NCBI RefSeq assembly: GCF_037893015.1
Contig: NC_133666.1
Coordinates: 624,222,852-624,286,851, forward strand
Length of the DNA stretch: 64,000 nucleotides
Direction of reading: 5' to 3'
From: Macrotis lagotis
Lineage: Eukaryota > Chordata > Mammalia > Peramelemorphia > Peramelidae
The position numbers and the translations under genes are program-made. Position 1 is the first letter of the stretch. Each line of letters opens with the position of its first letter. The notes beneath the pieces are model-generated. The model saw nothing but the letters and a program-made list of their open reading frames with translations, did not search any database and had not been told where the DNA came from. Positions 10,557 to 21,297 of the stretch are shown piece by piece.

Positions 10557-11459
10557 AAAAAAATTAACCCATGACAGGAGTAACTGGGAAGTCTCAGGGT
10601 GTGATCCTTCAGTTCTACATATTCTCCAGAGTTTTGCTCAAAAAAGAAGGGGATGGAAACCAAACCTTTGGGGATCTCAGATCCTTCATCTTCAAAATGA
10701 ACTTCTCTGTCTGGTTACCTTTTTTTCCCCTTTAGACAGAAATCTAAAAACTCAATTCCTAAACATCAAGAGAGAGGAAGAGGGTTCCCATTTGGACAGT
10801 GCTATGTGGATAGGCAAGGCACTGTTCCCAAAAATTCATGTTTGTAGTATTAGAAAGTTTGTGGATTTAGGTTCTGTGGTTTTTTTCTGAGTGATTATGC
10901 CAAGATGGGGGATTTTCAGCTATTTGACCTCCATTTAGGTTTGGAAGTATACTCTTGTCACTTCTAATATTATAATACATTGATATACTACAATTTATTT
11001 AGCCGTTTCTCAAGCATTGGCCTTATATGTTGTTGCCAAGTTCCCTTCCCACTCTAAAACTCTGTGATTATATGGAAATAAATCATAGCTGAGCTGTACT
11101 GTTGCTATCTGTTAGTTCTCCACTGAGTTTCTGAGGAAGGGTTTGTTAGCTATTTTAGTTTCTTATAAGAGGGACCTTTTTCAACTCCTTTGAAAGTCAG
11201 ATTCACAGTATCCAGCTTGAAGCTCTTAAATATGCCTTTTGAATTACTTTTTTCTGTTCCCAACTACTTCTTTCTGAATTCAGTTTACTCTTTGAATTGT
11301 TATGAAAATTCCTTTCAATTCCCATCACCCCCTGGGTCACTACCTGAGTTCAGGTAAAAGGGAGCTTAATCCCTACCACTTGGACAATGAAGCTAACAAC
11401 TTTTCCTCTTGCCTGCAAAAGAACTGCTGCTCTCCCTACATTACTAATTTTTTCCAATT
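10557..11459. other. Unassigned stretch
   Basis: No gene or repeat recognised before the (TA)n tract. Confidence 0.45.
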
Positions 11460-11491
11460 TTATATATATAATATATATATATATTATATAT

Positions 11492-11524
<33 letters not shown>
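11460..11524. repeat. (TA)n microsatellite
   Basis: About 65 bp of almost pure TA with three slips; open frames through it are artefacts. Confidence 0.97.
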
Positions 11525-11769
11525 CTGTTAAATGGGGATTGGGAAAGGGATCCCTTTGTGATGCCTGTTAAGCAGTTGTAGGGAGCAGGAAAACTTTCAC
11601 ATGGAAGGTAATATATGAACTGAATCTTGAAGGAAGAGATTTTTGGGAGGCAGAGGAGTAGGGAGAACATTTAGTCCAAACCTGGGGAATGACTCTGCCC
11701 AGAGACAGGGGATGGAGTGCTGTGGGTCAGGCAGATTTGACTGAAGAATAACAATGTCTCCTGAGAACG

Positions 11770-11772
<3 letters not shown>

Positions 11773-11828
<56 letters not shown>
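11773..11828. repeat. (GA)n microsatellite
   Basis: Uninterrupted GA, 28 units. Confidence 0.97.
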
Positions 11829-11832
<4 letters not shown>

Positions 11833-12279
11833 TAGCCTAGAAGTGAGCTTGGGGTAATGCCCAGGGTTAGAATGAGTGTTAAGGATGACAAACCAGCAGA
11901 AGAACCTTAGAAAGAGCAGTTAGGTAAGAGGAGAACCAGGAGAAAGGAAATGTCATTAAAAACCCAGAGGAGAGAGTACCCAGAAAATGTACAACAGGAT
12001 CAATGTAGCTAATAGGTCAAGGAGAATGAGGATAAAAGAACATCATTTGGGAGAATTAAGAGATTCTATTGGTGACTTTGGAAAGAGCAGTTTCATTTTG
12101 GGGGATAAGGTTAGAAGACAGATTCTACAGGGTTAATGCAGTGAATGATAGGAAGAAAGGAATGAGAGGAAGAAAGTACAGGTAGCAAGGGGAGACAGCT
12201 TTTTCTAGGAATTTGGCTTAGAAAGGAAGAAGTCATATAAAATCGTGGCTTGAGGTGATGGTAGAGTCTAATGAAAATT

Positions 12280-12434
12280 TTTTTTTTTTAGGTTTTTGCA
12301 AGGCAAAAGGGGTTAAGTGGCTTGCCCAAGGCCACACAGCTAGGTAATTATGAAGTGTCTGAGACTGGATTTGAACCCAGGTTCTCCTGACTCTAGGGCA
12401 GGTGCTTTATCCACTGTGCCACCTAGCTGCCCCA
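12280..12434 (-). repeat. WSINE1-like SINE
   Basis: GGCTTGCCCAAGGCCACACA through GTGCCACCTAGCTGCCCC. Confidence 0.94.
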
Positions 12435-12483
12435 AGATTTTTTTTTTTAAGGATGAGGAGAGATGAGTATATATTTTGTTGTT

Positions 12484-12650
12484 GTTTGTTCTTGGTTTTT
12501 GAAGAAGATCATGACATGGAGGAGGTGATACCATGACATGCAAGTGAGTTGGGGGTGGGGGGGAGGCTGTGCAAAGTCCCCAGTTTCACTTCTCATGAGC
12601 TTTCTAGGTCCAGTGGCTAGATATAAATCAGGATTCCTGGGGGTAGCCCA
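12484..12650 (-). repeat. Older SINE, second family, 3' half
   Basis: GAAGAAGATCATGACATGGA through CCAGTGGCTAGATATAAATC, the same family as 1466-1752. Confidence 0.7.
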
Positions 12651-12707
12651 TGTTTGAAAACAGTAGAGAAAGCGCCAGTAAACGGGGAGAGATTGAAGAT
12701 TTGAAAT

Positions 12708-12710
<3 letters not shown>

Positions 12711-12786
<76 letters not shown>
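12711..12786. repeat. Compound microsatellite (CA)n(TA)n(GA)n
   Basis: Three dinucleotide tracts run directly into each other. Confidence 0.97.
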
Positions 12787-12787
<1 letters not shown>

Positions 12788-13430
12788 TGCAATTTGCTGA
12801 AGAAAAATCAAGAATGTAGTCAACTGTATATGTAGAGGGCTTGGCTCTGGTGAGGAGAAGGGATTTGTTATTGTTGGATATTAGAGGACAGGAGTCAAGA
12901 ATGGAGATAATTTCATGGGATTTTGAAATGAAGAGAATGGAAGAAGGAGCCTAATAGCCTCAGTAAAGATAGAAGTCAGATTTTTAGCTGAAAGAAGAGG
13001 AGGAGGAGAGGCGAAGTTGTAGATAAGAGGCTTGAGAAGGGTTTCAAATAGAATCTGTGAAGAGTGAGATAATGAATCTACTAGAGATTAAAAAAAAAGC
13101 CTTTCCTTGCTCCAGTGACGGCCCAGTGAATTTAAAATGTAATTAGGCATCCCAGTTATGTGACTTCCTACAAGTCCTTTCAACAGCCCATTAGCATGGG
13201 CAGAGGAAGAAGGTGGAGGGAAATCCAGGTTGAGGTTTCACAAAAAGATGGGCTGTGATAAGACAAGGAGTGAGATTTTGAGAGCAGATGATACTGTAGA
13301 GTTGGAGTCAGAATTGGAAAGGGAGGAAAGTGAAATCAGAACAAGGCTAAAGATCCAAGAATCTGCTGGAGGACAGAGAGACTGGAGGTCTTAATGATGG
13401 TGAAGGATAGGGTTAGTAAGGGGTGATGCA

Positions 13431-14196
13431 AAGAGAGAGAGATGGAATGATAGGAGGTAACGGTAAAATAGAGGAATTAGAAGTGATATTTCCCACTTTG
13501 TAGAACCTGGGCTTTCCTGTGTTCGTTTAACTTTATTAGCTTTAGACATAGCTAGATTTAAATTATCTTTATATTTAAAATGCAATAGTTTCTCCCAATC
13601 CTTATCCACTATTCCTCATTTGAATATTTGAATGTTTTTCCTCCCTTCTTCCCTTTTAAAAACACTGCTCTCCCTACTGTCTCTTAACCCTGTTTCTCCA
13701 TTTTGAAATTCTGGGCTCTTCTTGAATCCTTCCTTTCTGAAAATGTACTAGTGAGCTCTGGTGCTTTCAAGGCAGTCTGAGTCTTTCTTCCTGTCCATTA
13801 CCAGCTGCTGAGTCTTTTGGATGAAAAGTGAATAAAAGAGCTCAGTGACCTTTACATTCTGAGCTCAATCTCGACTCCTCTTCCTTAGTCTGTCTGGCAC
13901 ATTTTTGTTTGCCAAGTCTACAGTTTGGAAGCTCATAGAGTTTTTTCCAGAAGTAAATCTGAACTTTTTTCCCAGGAATTTGTAAAAGGTTCTTCCTTTT
14001 TTTTTTTTTTGGAAACAACCAACTAGAGTTTAGCTTCCTGGACAAAGAACTTGTTAGAAACTTTGTGTGCTGTTCTTTGGAGCTTTTCCACAACCCTCTT
14101 GTCAGCCCTGATAAGAATAATGGACATTTGCATCCTTTAAGTTTGAGGGAGATATTCTATGGGGTAATTCCTCCAGGTTTTTGTAATCTAAACTCC
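13431..14196. other. Unassigned stretch
   Basis: No repeat or exon recognised. This is where the pseudogene's 5' linker exon would fall by spacing; I do not see it. Confidence 0.45.
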
Positions 14197-14213
14197 ATTT
14201 GGTCTAGCTCCTT

Positions 14214-15418
14214 TTTTTTTTTTTTTTTTAGTTTTGAATCTGTCAGTCTTTATTTTGTTTCCATGTTGTACACTGATCCAAATTGAGTGTGATGAGAGGG
14301 AAATCACATCCTTAAGGAAGAAACTAAAAGTATAAGAGATAACAAGATCAGACAATAAGATATCTGGTTTTTTCCCCCTAAGTTAAAGAGAATAGTCCTT
14401 GAAATTTGTTCAAACTCCAAGACTCTTTATCTGGATACAGGTGGTATTCTCCATTGCTGACAGCCCAAAATTGTCCCTGGTTGTTGCACTGATGGAAAGA
14501 GCAAGTCTGTCAAGGTTGATCACCACCCCCATGTTGCTGTTGGGGTGTGCAGTGTTTTTCTGGTTCTGCTCATCTCACTCAGCATCAGTTCATGCAAATC
14601 CCTCCAGGTTTCCCTGAAATCCCGTACCTCCTGGTTTCTAATAGAACAATAATATTCCATGACATACATATACCACAGTTTGCTAAGCCATTCCCCAATT
14701 GAAGGACATTTACTGGATTTCCAATTCTTTGCCACCACAAACAGGGCTGCTATAAATATTTTTGTACAAGTGATGTTTTTACCCTTTTTCCTCATCTCTT
14801 CAGGGTATAGACCCAGTAGTGGTATTGCTGGGTCAAAGGGTATGCACATTTTTGTTGACCTTTGGGCATAATTCCAAATAGCTCTCCAGAAGGGTTGGAT
14901 GAGTTCACAGCTCCACCAACAGTGTAATAGTGTCCCAGATTTCCCACATCCCTTCCAACAATGATCATTAAACTTTCTGGTCATATGGGCCAGTCTGAGA
15001 GGTGTGAGGTGGTACCTCAGAGAAGCTTTGATTTGCATTTCTCTAATAATTAATGATTTAGAGCAATTTTTCATATGGCTATGGATTGCTTTGATCTCCT
15101 TATCTGTAATTTGCATTTGCATATCCTTTGACCATTTGTCAATTGGGGAATGGCTTTTTTTAAAAAAAATATGACTCAGTTCTCTGTATGTTTTAGAAAT
15201 GAGTCCTTTGTCAGAATCATTAGTTGTAAAGATTGTTTCCCAGTTTACTACATTTCTTTTGATCTTGGTTACAGTGGTTTTATCTGTGCAAAAGCTTTTT
15301 AATTTAATGTAATCGAAATCATCTAGTTTCTTTTTAGTGATGTTCTCCAGCTCTTCCTTAGTCACAAACTGCTCCCCTTTCCATAGTTCTGACAGGTAAA
15401 CTAGTCCTTGATCTTCTA
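14214..15418 (-). mobile_element. 5'-truncated L1, 3' end with long ORF2 tail
   Basis: The 3' poly-A appears as a T run at 14214. About 281 codons of ORF2 C-terminus stay open at 14520-15365: DYIKLKSFCTDKTTVTKIKR, SDKGLISKTYRELSHIF, HLTPLRLAHMTRK, GTLLHCWWSCELIQPFWRAI, MWYIY-like WYMYVMEYYCSI. Flanks repeat ATTTGGTCTAGCTCCTT (14197-14213) and the same with an extra G (15419-15436). It inserted about 235 bp upstream of the dead KRAB-A exon. Confidence 0.92.
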
Positions 15419-15539
15419 ATTTGGGTCTAGCTCCTTCTTTACCCTAATTCTTCATCCCTTTGGAGGACTTTCTAACTTAGCCACAATTTCCTTTGTTTGA
15501 ATGTGAGTTATTTTTTGAACAAGATAAATACTACTAACT

Positions 15540-15630
15540 GTGCAAAACTTCCTAATAATTAGTGCTATCCCAAAGTAGGAAAGGTGGTTGATTCCTCTTT
15601 GTTGATCTCCAAATAGAGTTCTTGAAGGCT
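15540..15630 (+). repeat. Short L3/CR1-like fragment next to the KRAB-A pseudoexon
   Basis: AACTTCCTAATAATTAGTGC and ATCCCAAAGTAGGAAAGGT resemble the L3 3' end. Confidence 0.5.
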
Positions 15631-15653
15631 GTAGCAATAACATGTTGTTTCAG

Positions 15654-15780
15654 GAATCAGTGGTGTTTTGAGGATGTGGCTGTGTATCTCACCCAGGAGG
15701 AGTGGGAATATCTGACCCTGCTCAGAGGTGTCTTTACAGAGATGTGATGCTGGAGAATTATGAGAACATGGCCTCACCAG
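15654..15780 (+). pseudogene. Degraded KRAB A-box exon
   Basis: Splice sites (TTTCAG, GTAAG) and the 127-nt length are kept. Relative to the family there is one extra T in the run near 15667, which brings TGA into frame, and one lost base near 15714. FEDVAVYLTQEEWEYL is read between the indels in a shifted frame; after the second, the original frame resumes as [20 protein letters not shown]. Confidence 0.88.
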
Positions 15781-16084
15781 GTAAGATCTTTTCCTGGGAC
15801 AAAGACCTGAACTTCTTAACTGTCTGTTTTATGATTAATTACGGGTCCAAAAGATTTGGGTGAATTAGGGTTACTCAAGTATTCAGGGATGGAGAATTCT
15901 TGATCTTATACTGATACAGAAAAGATAATTTCTTTTTCCTGTTCCTTGACCATACAATGTTCTATTCAGAAGTATTTACTTCCATGACTTCCCTATGAAC
16001 TTGCACATTTCCCATCCTCTGAATTCCCTCTAGGAGAAATAGCCTCACTGCCTTTGACCCAGAACTATCACCAAGATACAATTT

Positions 16085-16247
16085 GGGGGCGGCTAGGTTG
16101 CTCAGTGGATAGAGCACCCGCCCTGGAGTCAGAAGTCCCTGAGTTCAAATCTGGCCTCAGACACTTAATAATTACTTAGCTGTGTGGCCTTAAGCAAAGC
16201 CACTTAACCCCATTGCCTTGCAAAAAAAAAACAAACCAAAAAAAAAC
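16085..16247 (+). repeat. WSINE1-like SINE in the pseudogene A-B intron
   Basis: Duplication CCAAGATACAATTT (16071-16084) and CCAAGATATAATTT (16248-16261). Absent from the equivalent intron at 55072-55673. Confidence 0.95.
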
Positions 16248-16546
16248 CCAAGATATAATTTGGACTTACCCAGAAGTGAGAGTTTCCCTCCATTTCTAAT
16301 AAACTGATGATGTAAGCTAATAGTTTCCAGGACCAAGGTCATTTTGACTGGCATGACCTCATTGGGTAGTACTGTCCTGGAATTCTTCCAGAGAGAAGGG
16401 CTTTTCTAGGTTTTGTTACTGAAGTCTCTCTGGAATGGTTCTTTCTTCTTCCTTCCTAGTGTCTATTGATCCAAGGATTGGGTCTGAGCTTGGGTTGGCC
16501 CTTTTAACCCAAGTTAAATCAGGCCCTATTTTCTTTCTCAATACAA

Positions 16547-16660
16547 GATTTCTTGTATCTAAACCTGTTGTGATCTTCTGGGTGAAGCAAAGAGAAGAGC
16601 CATGGGTCCTAGACATGCAAGGAACTGCCAAGAGAGAGACCTTGAGAGACAGCTGCTCAG
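16547..16660 (+). pseudogene. KRAB B-box exon of the pseudogene
   Basis: The frame FLVSKPVVIFWVKQREEP, WVLDMQGTAKRETLRDSCSG is open and collinear with the minus-strand B-box. The donor is GTGAGT. The acceptor looks damaged: the position aligned with the paralogue's AG reads AA, so a spliced product would use an AG one base on and shift frame. Confidence 0.8.
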
Positions 16661-16714
16661 GTGAGTTAGTAGGTGGTGAATTTTTCCTTCCTTTAGTCTT
16701 GTTTGTTGTTTCAT

Positions 16715-16850
16715 CATTTTTCATATGAGGAAACTGAGGCAAACTGGATTAAGTGACTTGCCCAGGGTTACACAGTTAGTAAGTGTCTAAGACCAGATTT
16801 GAACTCAAAATGTGGGTCTTCTTGATTCCAGACCCGATACTAATTTGCAA
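16715..16850 (-). repeat. Mar1-like CORE-SINE
   Basis: ATGAGGAAACTGAGGCAAAC and GTGACTTGCCCAGGGTTACA. Confidence 0.8.
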
Positions 16851-17787
16851 AGCATCTATACTATGTTCCTTAGTTTGCTGGGTGGTTTTAGAAACAAAGA
16901 AAATAAAAGGTATAATCCTGGCCTTGGAAGAGTCCATTCTTAGATTTGGGTAGATGAAAATGAAATAATTAGGAAACAGTTGTTGGCACCATATGGAACA
17001 AGTGTAAAGCAAGACATTACTAGTGAACATAAGTGCCAAGAAAATGTAGGGCTAATCAGGGCAGACTAATTGGAGATGACAATTGAGTTTTGTTTTGTAG
17101 GAATCATTGGACAACAGAGGAGGAAGAATATTTTAGCTGGAAAGAACAAGAAAGAGGAATGATTTAGATGGGAAAATGAAGGAGTAAAGTGGGGATGAGG
17201 GAAAGAAATTAATCAAGTAGAATGTTCAAGGTGGGAAAGTTACCTAACATAAAATAGTGACAAGCTTTGAGGGAGGGGACAGGTAGAGGAATTTGGGTTG
17301 GATTAGTAAAATGAATCAGGAAATCCACTCAGTACTTTCTCCTCTATAACAATGGAAGTTATTATCTTATTAACCATCTACAATGCCTGTGGGAGGATTC
17401 AAAAAGAGATAAAAGACTGTCCCTGCCTTTGAAGTCATCATCAACAAACAAAAAGGCACTAGCAATATTATTCTGGCATCTCTGATTAGTTCATCATCAA
17501 CCTGTGACTGTCTAAAGGAAGGACTTGTATGTAATTCTATGACAGAGGCCACACAAAGAATTTGAAAATTTCTCTGACCCATGTAATCAGACTTAGGATC
17601 TAGCTTTTAGATGGTCTTTAGGGTCAAACTGGGGGAGATCTTAGTGATTCTACTGACTGTCATCATCAATATTTTAAGTACATGACCCATTACAATTCTA
17701 AAATTGGATTTTTTCCCTCCCTTTAAATCCTTATTATGGTAATGTTGATCAATCAGCTTAGTAAACTCTGGGTAGTGTATTTTGGCC
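16851..17787. other. Unassigned intronic stretch
   Basis: AG-rich; possibly very old L2 antisense, not firm enough to call. Confidence 0.4.
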
Positions 17788-18576
17788 AAAGAGGAAGAGG
17801 CAGGGGGCGGAGACCTGGGAAACTCTCTCATAAATTGCAAGTTTAGAGTAGAGCTAAGATGGCGACAAGAGTAGATCTGGTCTTAGGCGCTCTCTCACAA
17901 ATCTTCTAAACTAAGGACTTTAACTAAATTGTCAAGAGACAGAACCTACAGAGGGACCCAATGAGGCAGTTCTCCTACTCAAGGTAACCTGGAAAAGAGC
18001 AGAAAGGCTCTGCTCCCTGGGTCAGAGGGGCGGCCCCCCAGAGGGGTGGCCTGCCAGAGCTAAAGAACTTCAGCCTCCTGGAAGCAGCCCCAGGGCACTG
18101 GGAGCCGGGGCTCGCAGCAGTGGGGGAGTTTCCTGAGCTATGCCCCAGGGAGCACCGGGCACAAATTGGGGGAACAGCGGTGGGGGGGCACCTCTGCCAG
18201 AGGGAGCACATGAAGTCCAGCCCTCAGGGCACACAGCTATCTGCTTGGCCACCGAAGCCCAGATCCAGCCAGTAAGCAGGAGCCCCCAGGGCATGAGCCC
18301 ATTGAGCTGAGGGAGGGGAGTGAAGAAAGAATGCAGACCTCTGTCCTCTGCCCCTGGAACAGGACTCTGGGGCTCTGAACACATTCAGATCCTGATTGTA
18401 GTCTAGGCCCCCCCCATTGAACAGCAAGGGCCCCCCACCTCAGCCCTGTGGCAGAGGGGGGCGCATATGGTCCATTCACAGACCAGGAGGGAGGACAGAG
18501 CCTCACACACTGAGACCCTTGTGGGAGTGTCCCAAAAGCTCAGGAAGCACCCCAAAAACAGGATTAGTCTGGGAAA

Positions 18577-19630
18577 ATGAGCAAGCAGAGAAAAAAGAGG
18601 AACACCATTGAGAAATATATTATCTATGATCCCAAGAGGGATCAATATACTCAGTCTGAAGATGGGGAAGCATGGGCTCCTGCATCTAAAGACTCCAGGA
18701 AAGGCAGAAATTGGGATCAGGCTATGGCAGAGCTCAGGAAAGACTTTGAAAATCAAGTGAGGGAGCTAGAAGAAAAACTGGGAAAAGAAATGAGAGAGAT
18801 GCAGGAGAAACCTGAAAATGAGGTTAGCAGCCTGGTCAAGGAAATCCAAAAAAATGCTGAAAAAATGGCATGCTAAAAACCAGCTTAGGTCAAATGGATA
18901 AAACAGTTCAAAAAGTTATTGAGGAGAAGAATGCTTTGAAGGGCAAAGTTGGCCAGATGGAAGAAGAGATGGGAGGGCTCTGTTAGGAAAACAAATCCTC
19001 CAGACAAAGAATAGAACTCAGGGAGACTGATGAATTTCCAAGAAATTAGGACTCATTACTTAAAAACCAAAAAAATGAAAAGTTGGAAGAGGATGTGAAA
19101 CATCTCATTGAAAAAGCAACTGATACGGAAAACAGATTTAGGAAAGATAATTTAAAAATTATTGGAATGCCTGAAGGTCATGATCAGGAAAAGAGCCTTG
19201 ACATTATTTTCAAAGAATTGCTACAGGAAAATTGCCCTGATATCCTAGAAGCAGGGGGCAAAATAGAAATGGAGAGAGTCCACCGATCCCCCTGAGAAAG
19301 AGACCCCAAAGAACAAACCCCTAGGAATATTATAGCCAAGTTCCAGAACTCCCAAGTCAAAGAGAGGGTGTTACAGGCAGCCAGGGGTATCACACAGCCA
19401 GAGTCAAGATCACACAGGATTTAGCAGCAGCTGCATTGAAAGCTCATAGGGCTTGGAATATAATATACCAGAAAGCAAAAGAGCTTCGAATGCAACCGAG
19501 AATAAACTACCCAGCAAAACTGAATGTCCTCTTCCAGGGAAAAAGATGGACTTTCAATGAACCAGGGGAATTTCAAATGTTCCTGTTGGAATGGCCAGAG
19601 CTGAACAGAAGGTTTGATCTTCAAATATAG
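18577..19630 (+). pseudogene. L1-type ORF1 of the ORF1-only LINE, broken
   Basis: About 350 codons, the normal L1 ORF1 size. The N-terminal part (MSKQRKKRNTIEKYIIYDPK) leads into a charged coiled coil (ELEEKLGKEMREMQEK). Next is an RRM-like part (NLKIIGMPEGHD, ILEAGGKIEMERVHR), then the C-terminal domain (WNIIYQKAKELRMQPRINYP, AKLNVLFQGKRWTF). The RRM and C-terminal domain bind RNA in L1 ORF1p. In-frame stops and shifts, for example after 18872 and around 19000-19080 and 19295, prevent a full product. Confidence 0.85.
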
Positions 19631-20138
19631 GACTCAGGTGACGCATGGAGATTGGAGGAGAAGGGGAAAATATGAGGGACTTGATGATGATGAACTGCAT
19701 GTATTCCTGTATAGAAAAATGACACTGATGATACTCATATGAACCTTCTCAATTAACAGACCAGGTAGAGGGAGCTTTTGTGGATGAAGCACAGGAGAAA
19801 GCTGAATTTGAAGATAAAAATGTGGCGTAAAAATGGAGTCAATAGAAAAAGGGGAAATGTAATGGGAGAAAGAAAAAGGAGAGGGGGGATAGGCCAAGAT
19901 ATTTCATATAATAAGATTTTTCTTTATTACAATGAGCTATTGCAATGATATGGAAGGGGGGAATGAGGGAATCTTTGCTCTCATCAGAGGTGGTTAGGAG
20001 ATGAAACAGCATATATACTCAATGGGGTATAGGCATCTGGAGTAAGAAGTGGGGGACAGGGGGAAAGGGGGTGATGTGAGTGATGGAGGAGACGATGGAC
20101 CATGGGGGGGAGAGTGGTCAGATATAACACATTTTCTT

Positions 20139-20287
20139 TTTTACTTCTTGCAAGGGGCTGGGATTGGTTGGCCTGTCCGGGACCATAGGGCCAGGTGGAT
20201 GCTGGGCCTAAGGGGTGGTATGGGGGCTCAGGCAGGGCCTCTTGGCCCCAGGGCCAGGGATCTGTCTGCTGCGCCACTCAGCTACCC
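20139..20287 (+). repeat. SINE-like module 1 in the LINE 3' UTR
   Basis: A diverged antisense WSINE1-like block (TTCTTGCAAGGGGCTGG through TGCGCCACTCAGCTACCC). The homologous 3' UTR at 51.7 kb runs straight through this point without it. Confidence 0.7.
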
Positions 20288-20496
20288 TACAGCAGAGTCA
20301 GAGTGAAAGGAGAGAGAAAATATAGTACATGGTAGTGGAGAAATATGAAAGGAGGGAGTTGTGATCAGTGGTGGCAATGGTGGGAAAATATGGGAATGAC
20401 TTTTATGATAGATCATAAAGAATGTGATCCACCCATGATAGAGCTGTTGGTGTTGGAACAAAGACTGAAGCACATTTATTATTATTATTACCTTTT

Positions 20497-20632
20497 TTGG
20501 GGGGGGTGCAGGGCAGATGGAGCTGGGTGGCCTGCCTGGGGCCGCATAGCAGGGTGATTGTTGGATGTCTGAGGACCTGGGTGCTCCTGGCTCAAGGACC
20601 AATGCTCTGTCTGCCACAGAGCCACCCCTACT
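20497..20632 (+). repeat. SINE-like module 2 in the LINE 3' UTR
   Basis: Follows a TTA-repeat tract. GGTGCAGGGCAGATGGAGCT through CAGAGCCACCCC is a second antisense SINE-derived block. Confidence 0.7.
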
Positions 20633-20662
20633 ATTATTACTATTTTTTTTAATTTTGTGTCT

Positions 20663-20815
20663 TTTTTTTTTTTTGGTTTTTGCAGGGCAGTGGGGTTGGG
20701 GTGGCTTGCATGTCACACTGCTGGGTGATTGTTGGGTGTACAGGCCCAGATATCCGCTCAGGTGTTCCTGGCTCCAGGGCTGGTGCTCCATCCATTGTGC
20801 TACCTGGCCTTACCT
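20663..20815 (+). repeat. SINE-like module 3 in the LINE 3' UTR
   Basis: A T-run then GGTTTTTGCAGGGCAGTGGG through TGTGCTACCTGGCC. The same module with the same downstream tail recurs at 5751-6064, so it is part of the mobile consensus rather than a later hit on this copy. Confidence 0.75.
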
Positions 20816-21134
20816 ACAATTATTACTATTTTTTTATTTTAATTTTTTTCTCTCCCCTTTGCTTTATCTCTCAAGAGAGTTTATATTTTTTGGGGGGAGG
20901 GGTATTTTGTTTACTTTTAAACAAGAGTATTTTATTAATGTATAAAAACATTATTTGTACAAAATGAGTATAAATAAATATTAAATATTAAAATAAAATA
21001 AAAAAGAGGAAGAGGCAAAAGATTGTAGCTATCTGAGTAGAATTCCCTATTTAGCTAAACTGAATATTTGACTCTTAAAACACCTGAGCTGTATCTCAGG
21101 CCCTACTAATATGCTTTTTTAAAAGAGTTCTCAG

Positions 21135-21283
21135 GGGCTGTTAGGTGGGACATTGGATAGAGCACTAGCCCTGGAGTCAGGAGTACCTGGGTTCAAATCT
21201 GGCCTCATACACTTAATAATTACCTAGCTGTGTGGCCTTGGGCAAGCCACTTAACCTCATTGCCTTGCAAAAACCTAAAAAAA
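21135..21283 (+). repeat. WSINE1-like SINE
   Basis: Perfect duplication AAAAGAGTTCTCAG at 21121-21134 and 21284-21297. Confidence 0.95.
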
Positions 21284-21297
21284 AAAAGAGTTCTCAG

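Larger units (their letters stand above)
11575..13430 (-). repeat. Long L2 fragment with insertions
   Basis: Antisense L2 body: ATGAACTGAATCTTGAAGGA, ATAGGTCAAGGAGAATGAGG, CTATTGGTGACTTTGGAAAG and GGAGTGAGATTTTGAGAGCA. Interrupted by (GA)n, a WSINE1-like SINE, an older SINE fragment and a compound microsatellite. Confidence 0.7.
17803..21002 (+). mobile_element. Complete ORF1-only LINE (HAL1-like), 3.2 kb, with target-site duplications
   Basis: Perfect 15-bp direct repeats AAAGAGGAAGAGGCA flank it at 17788-17802 and 21003-21017. It starts GGGGGCGGAG, with the L1-like AAGATGGCG shortly after. Then come a GC-rich 5' UTR, an ORF1 at 18577-19630, a purine-rich 3' UTR with three SINE-like blocks, and an A-rich tail (TAAATAAATATTAAA). 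No ORF2 or reverse transcriptase is seen, so it must have moved in trans, as HAL1 elements are thought to do. It is old: ORF1 is broken. Confidence 0.85.

Noticed and set aside
11302-11670. Overlapping frames rich in Ile and Tyr
   Set aside because: They read straight through the (TA)n tract.
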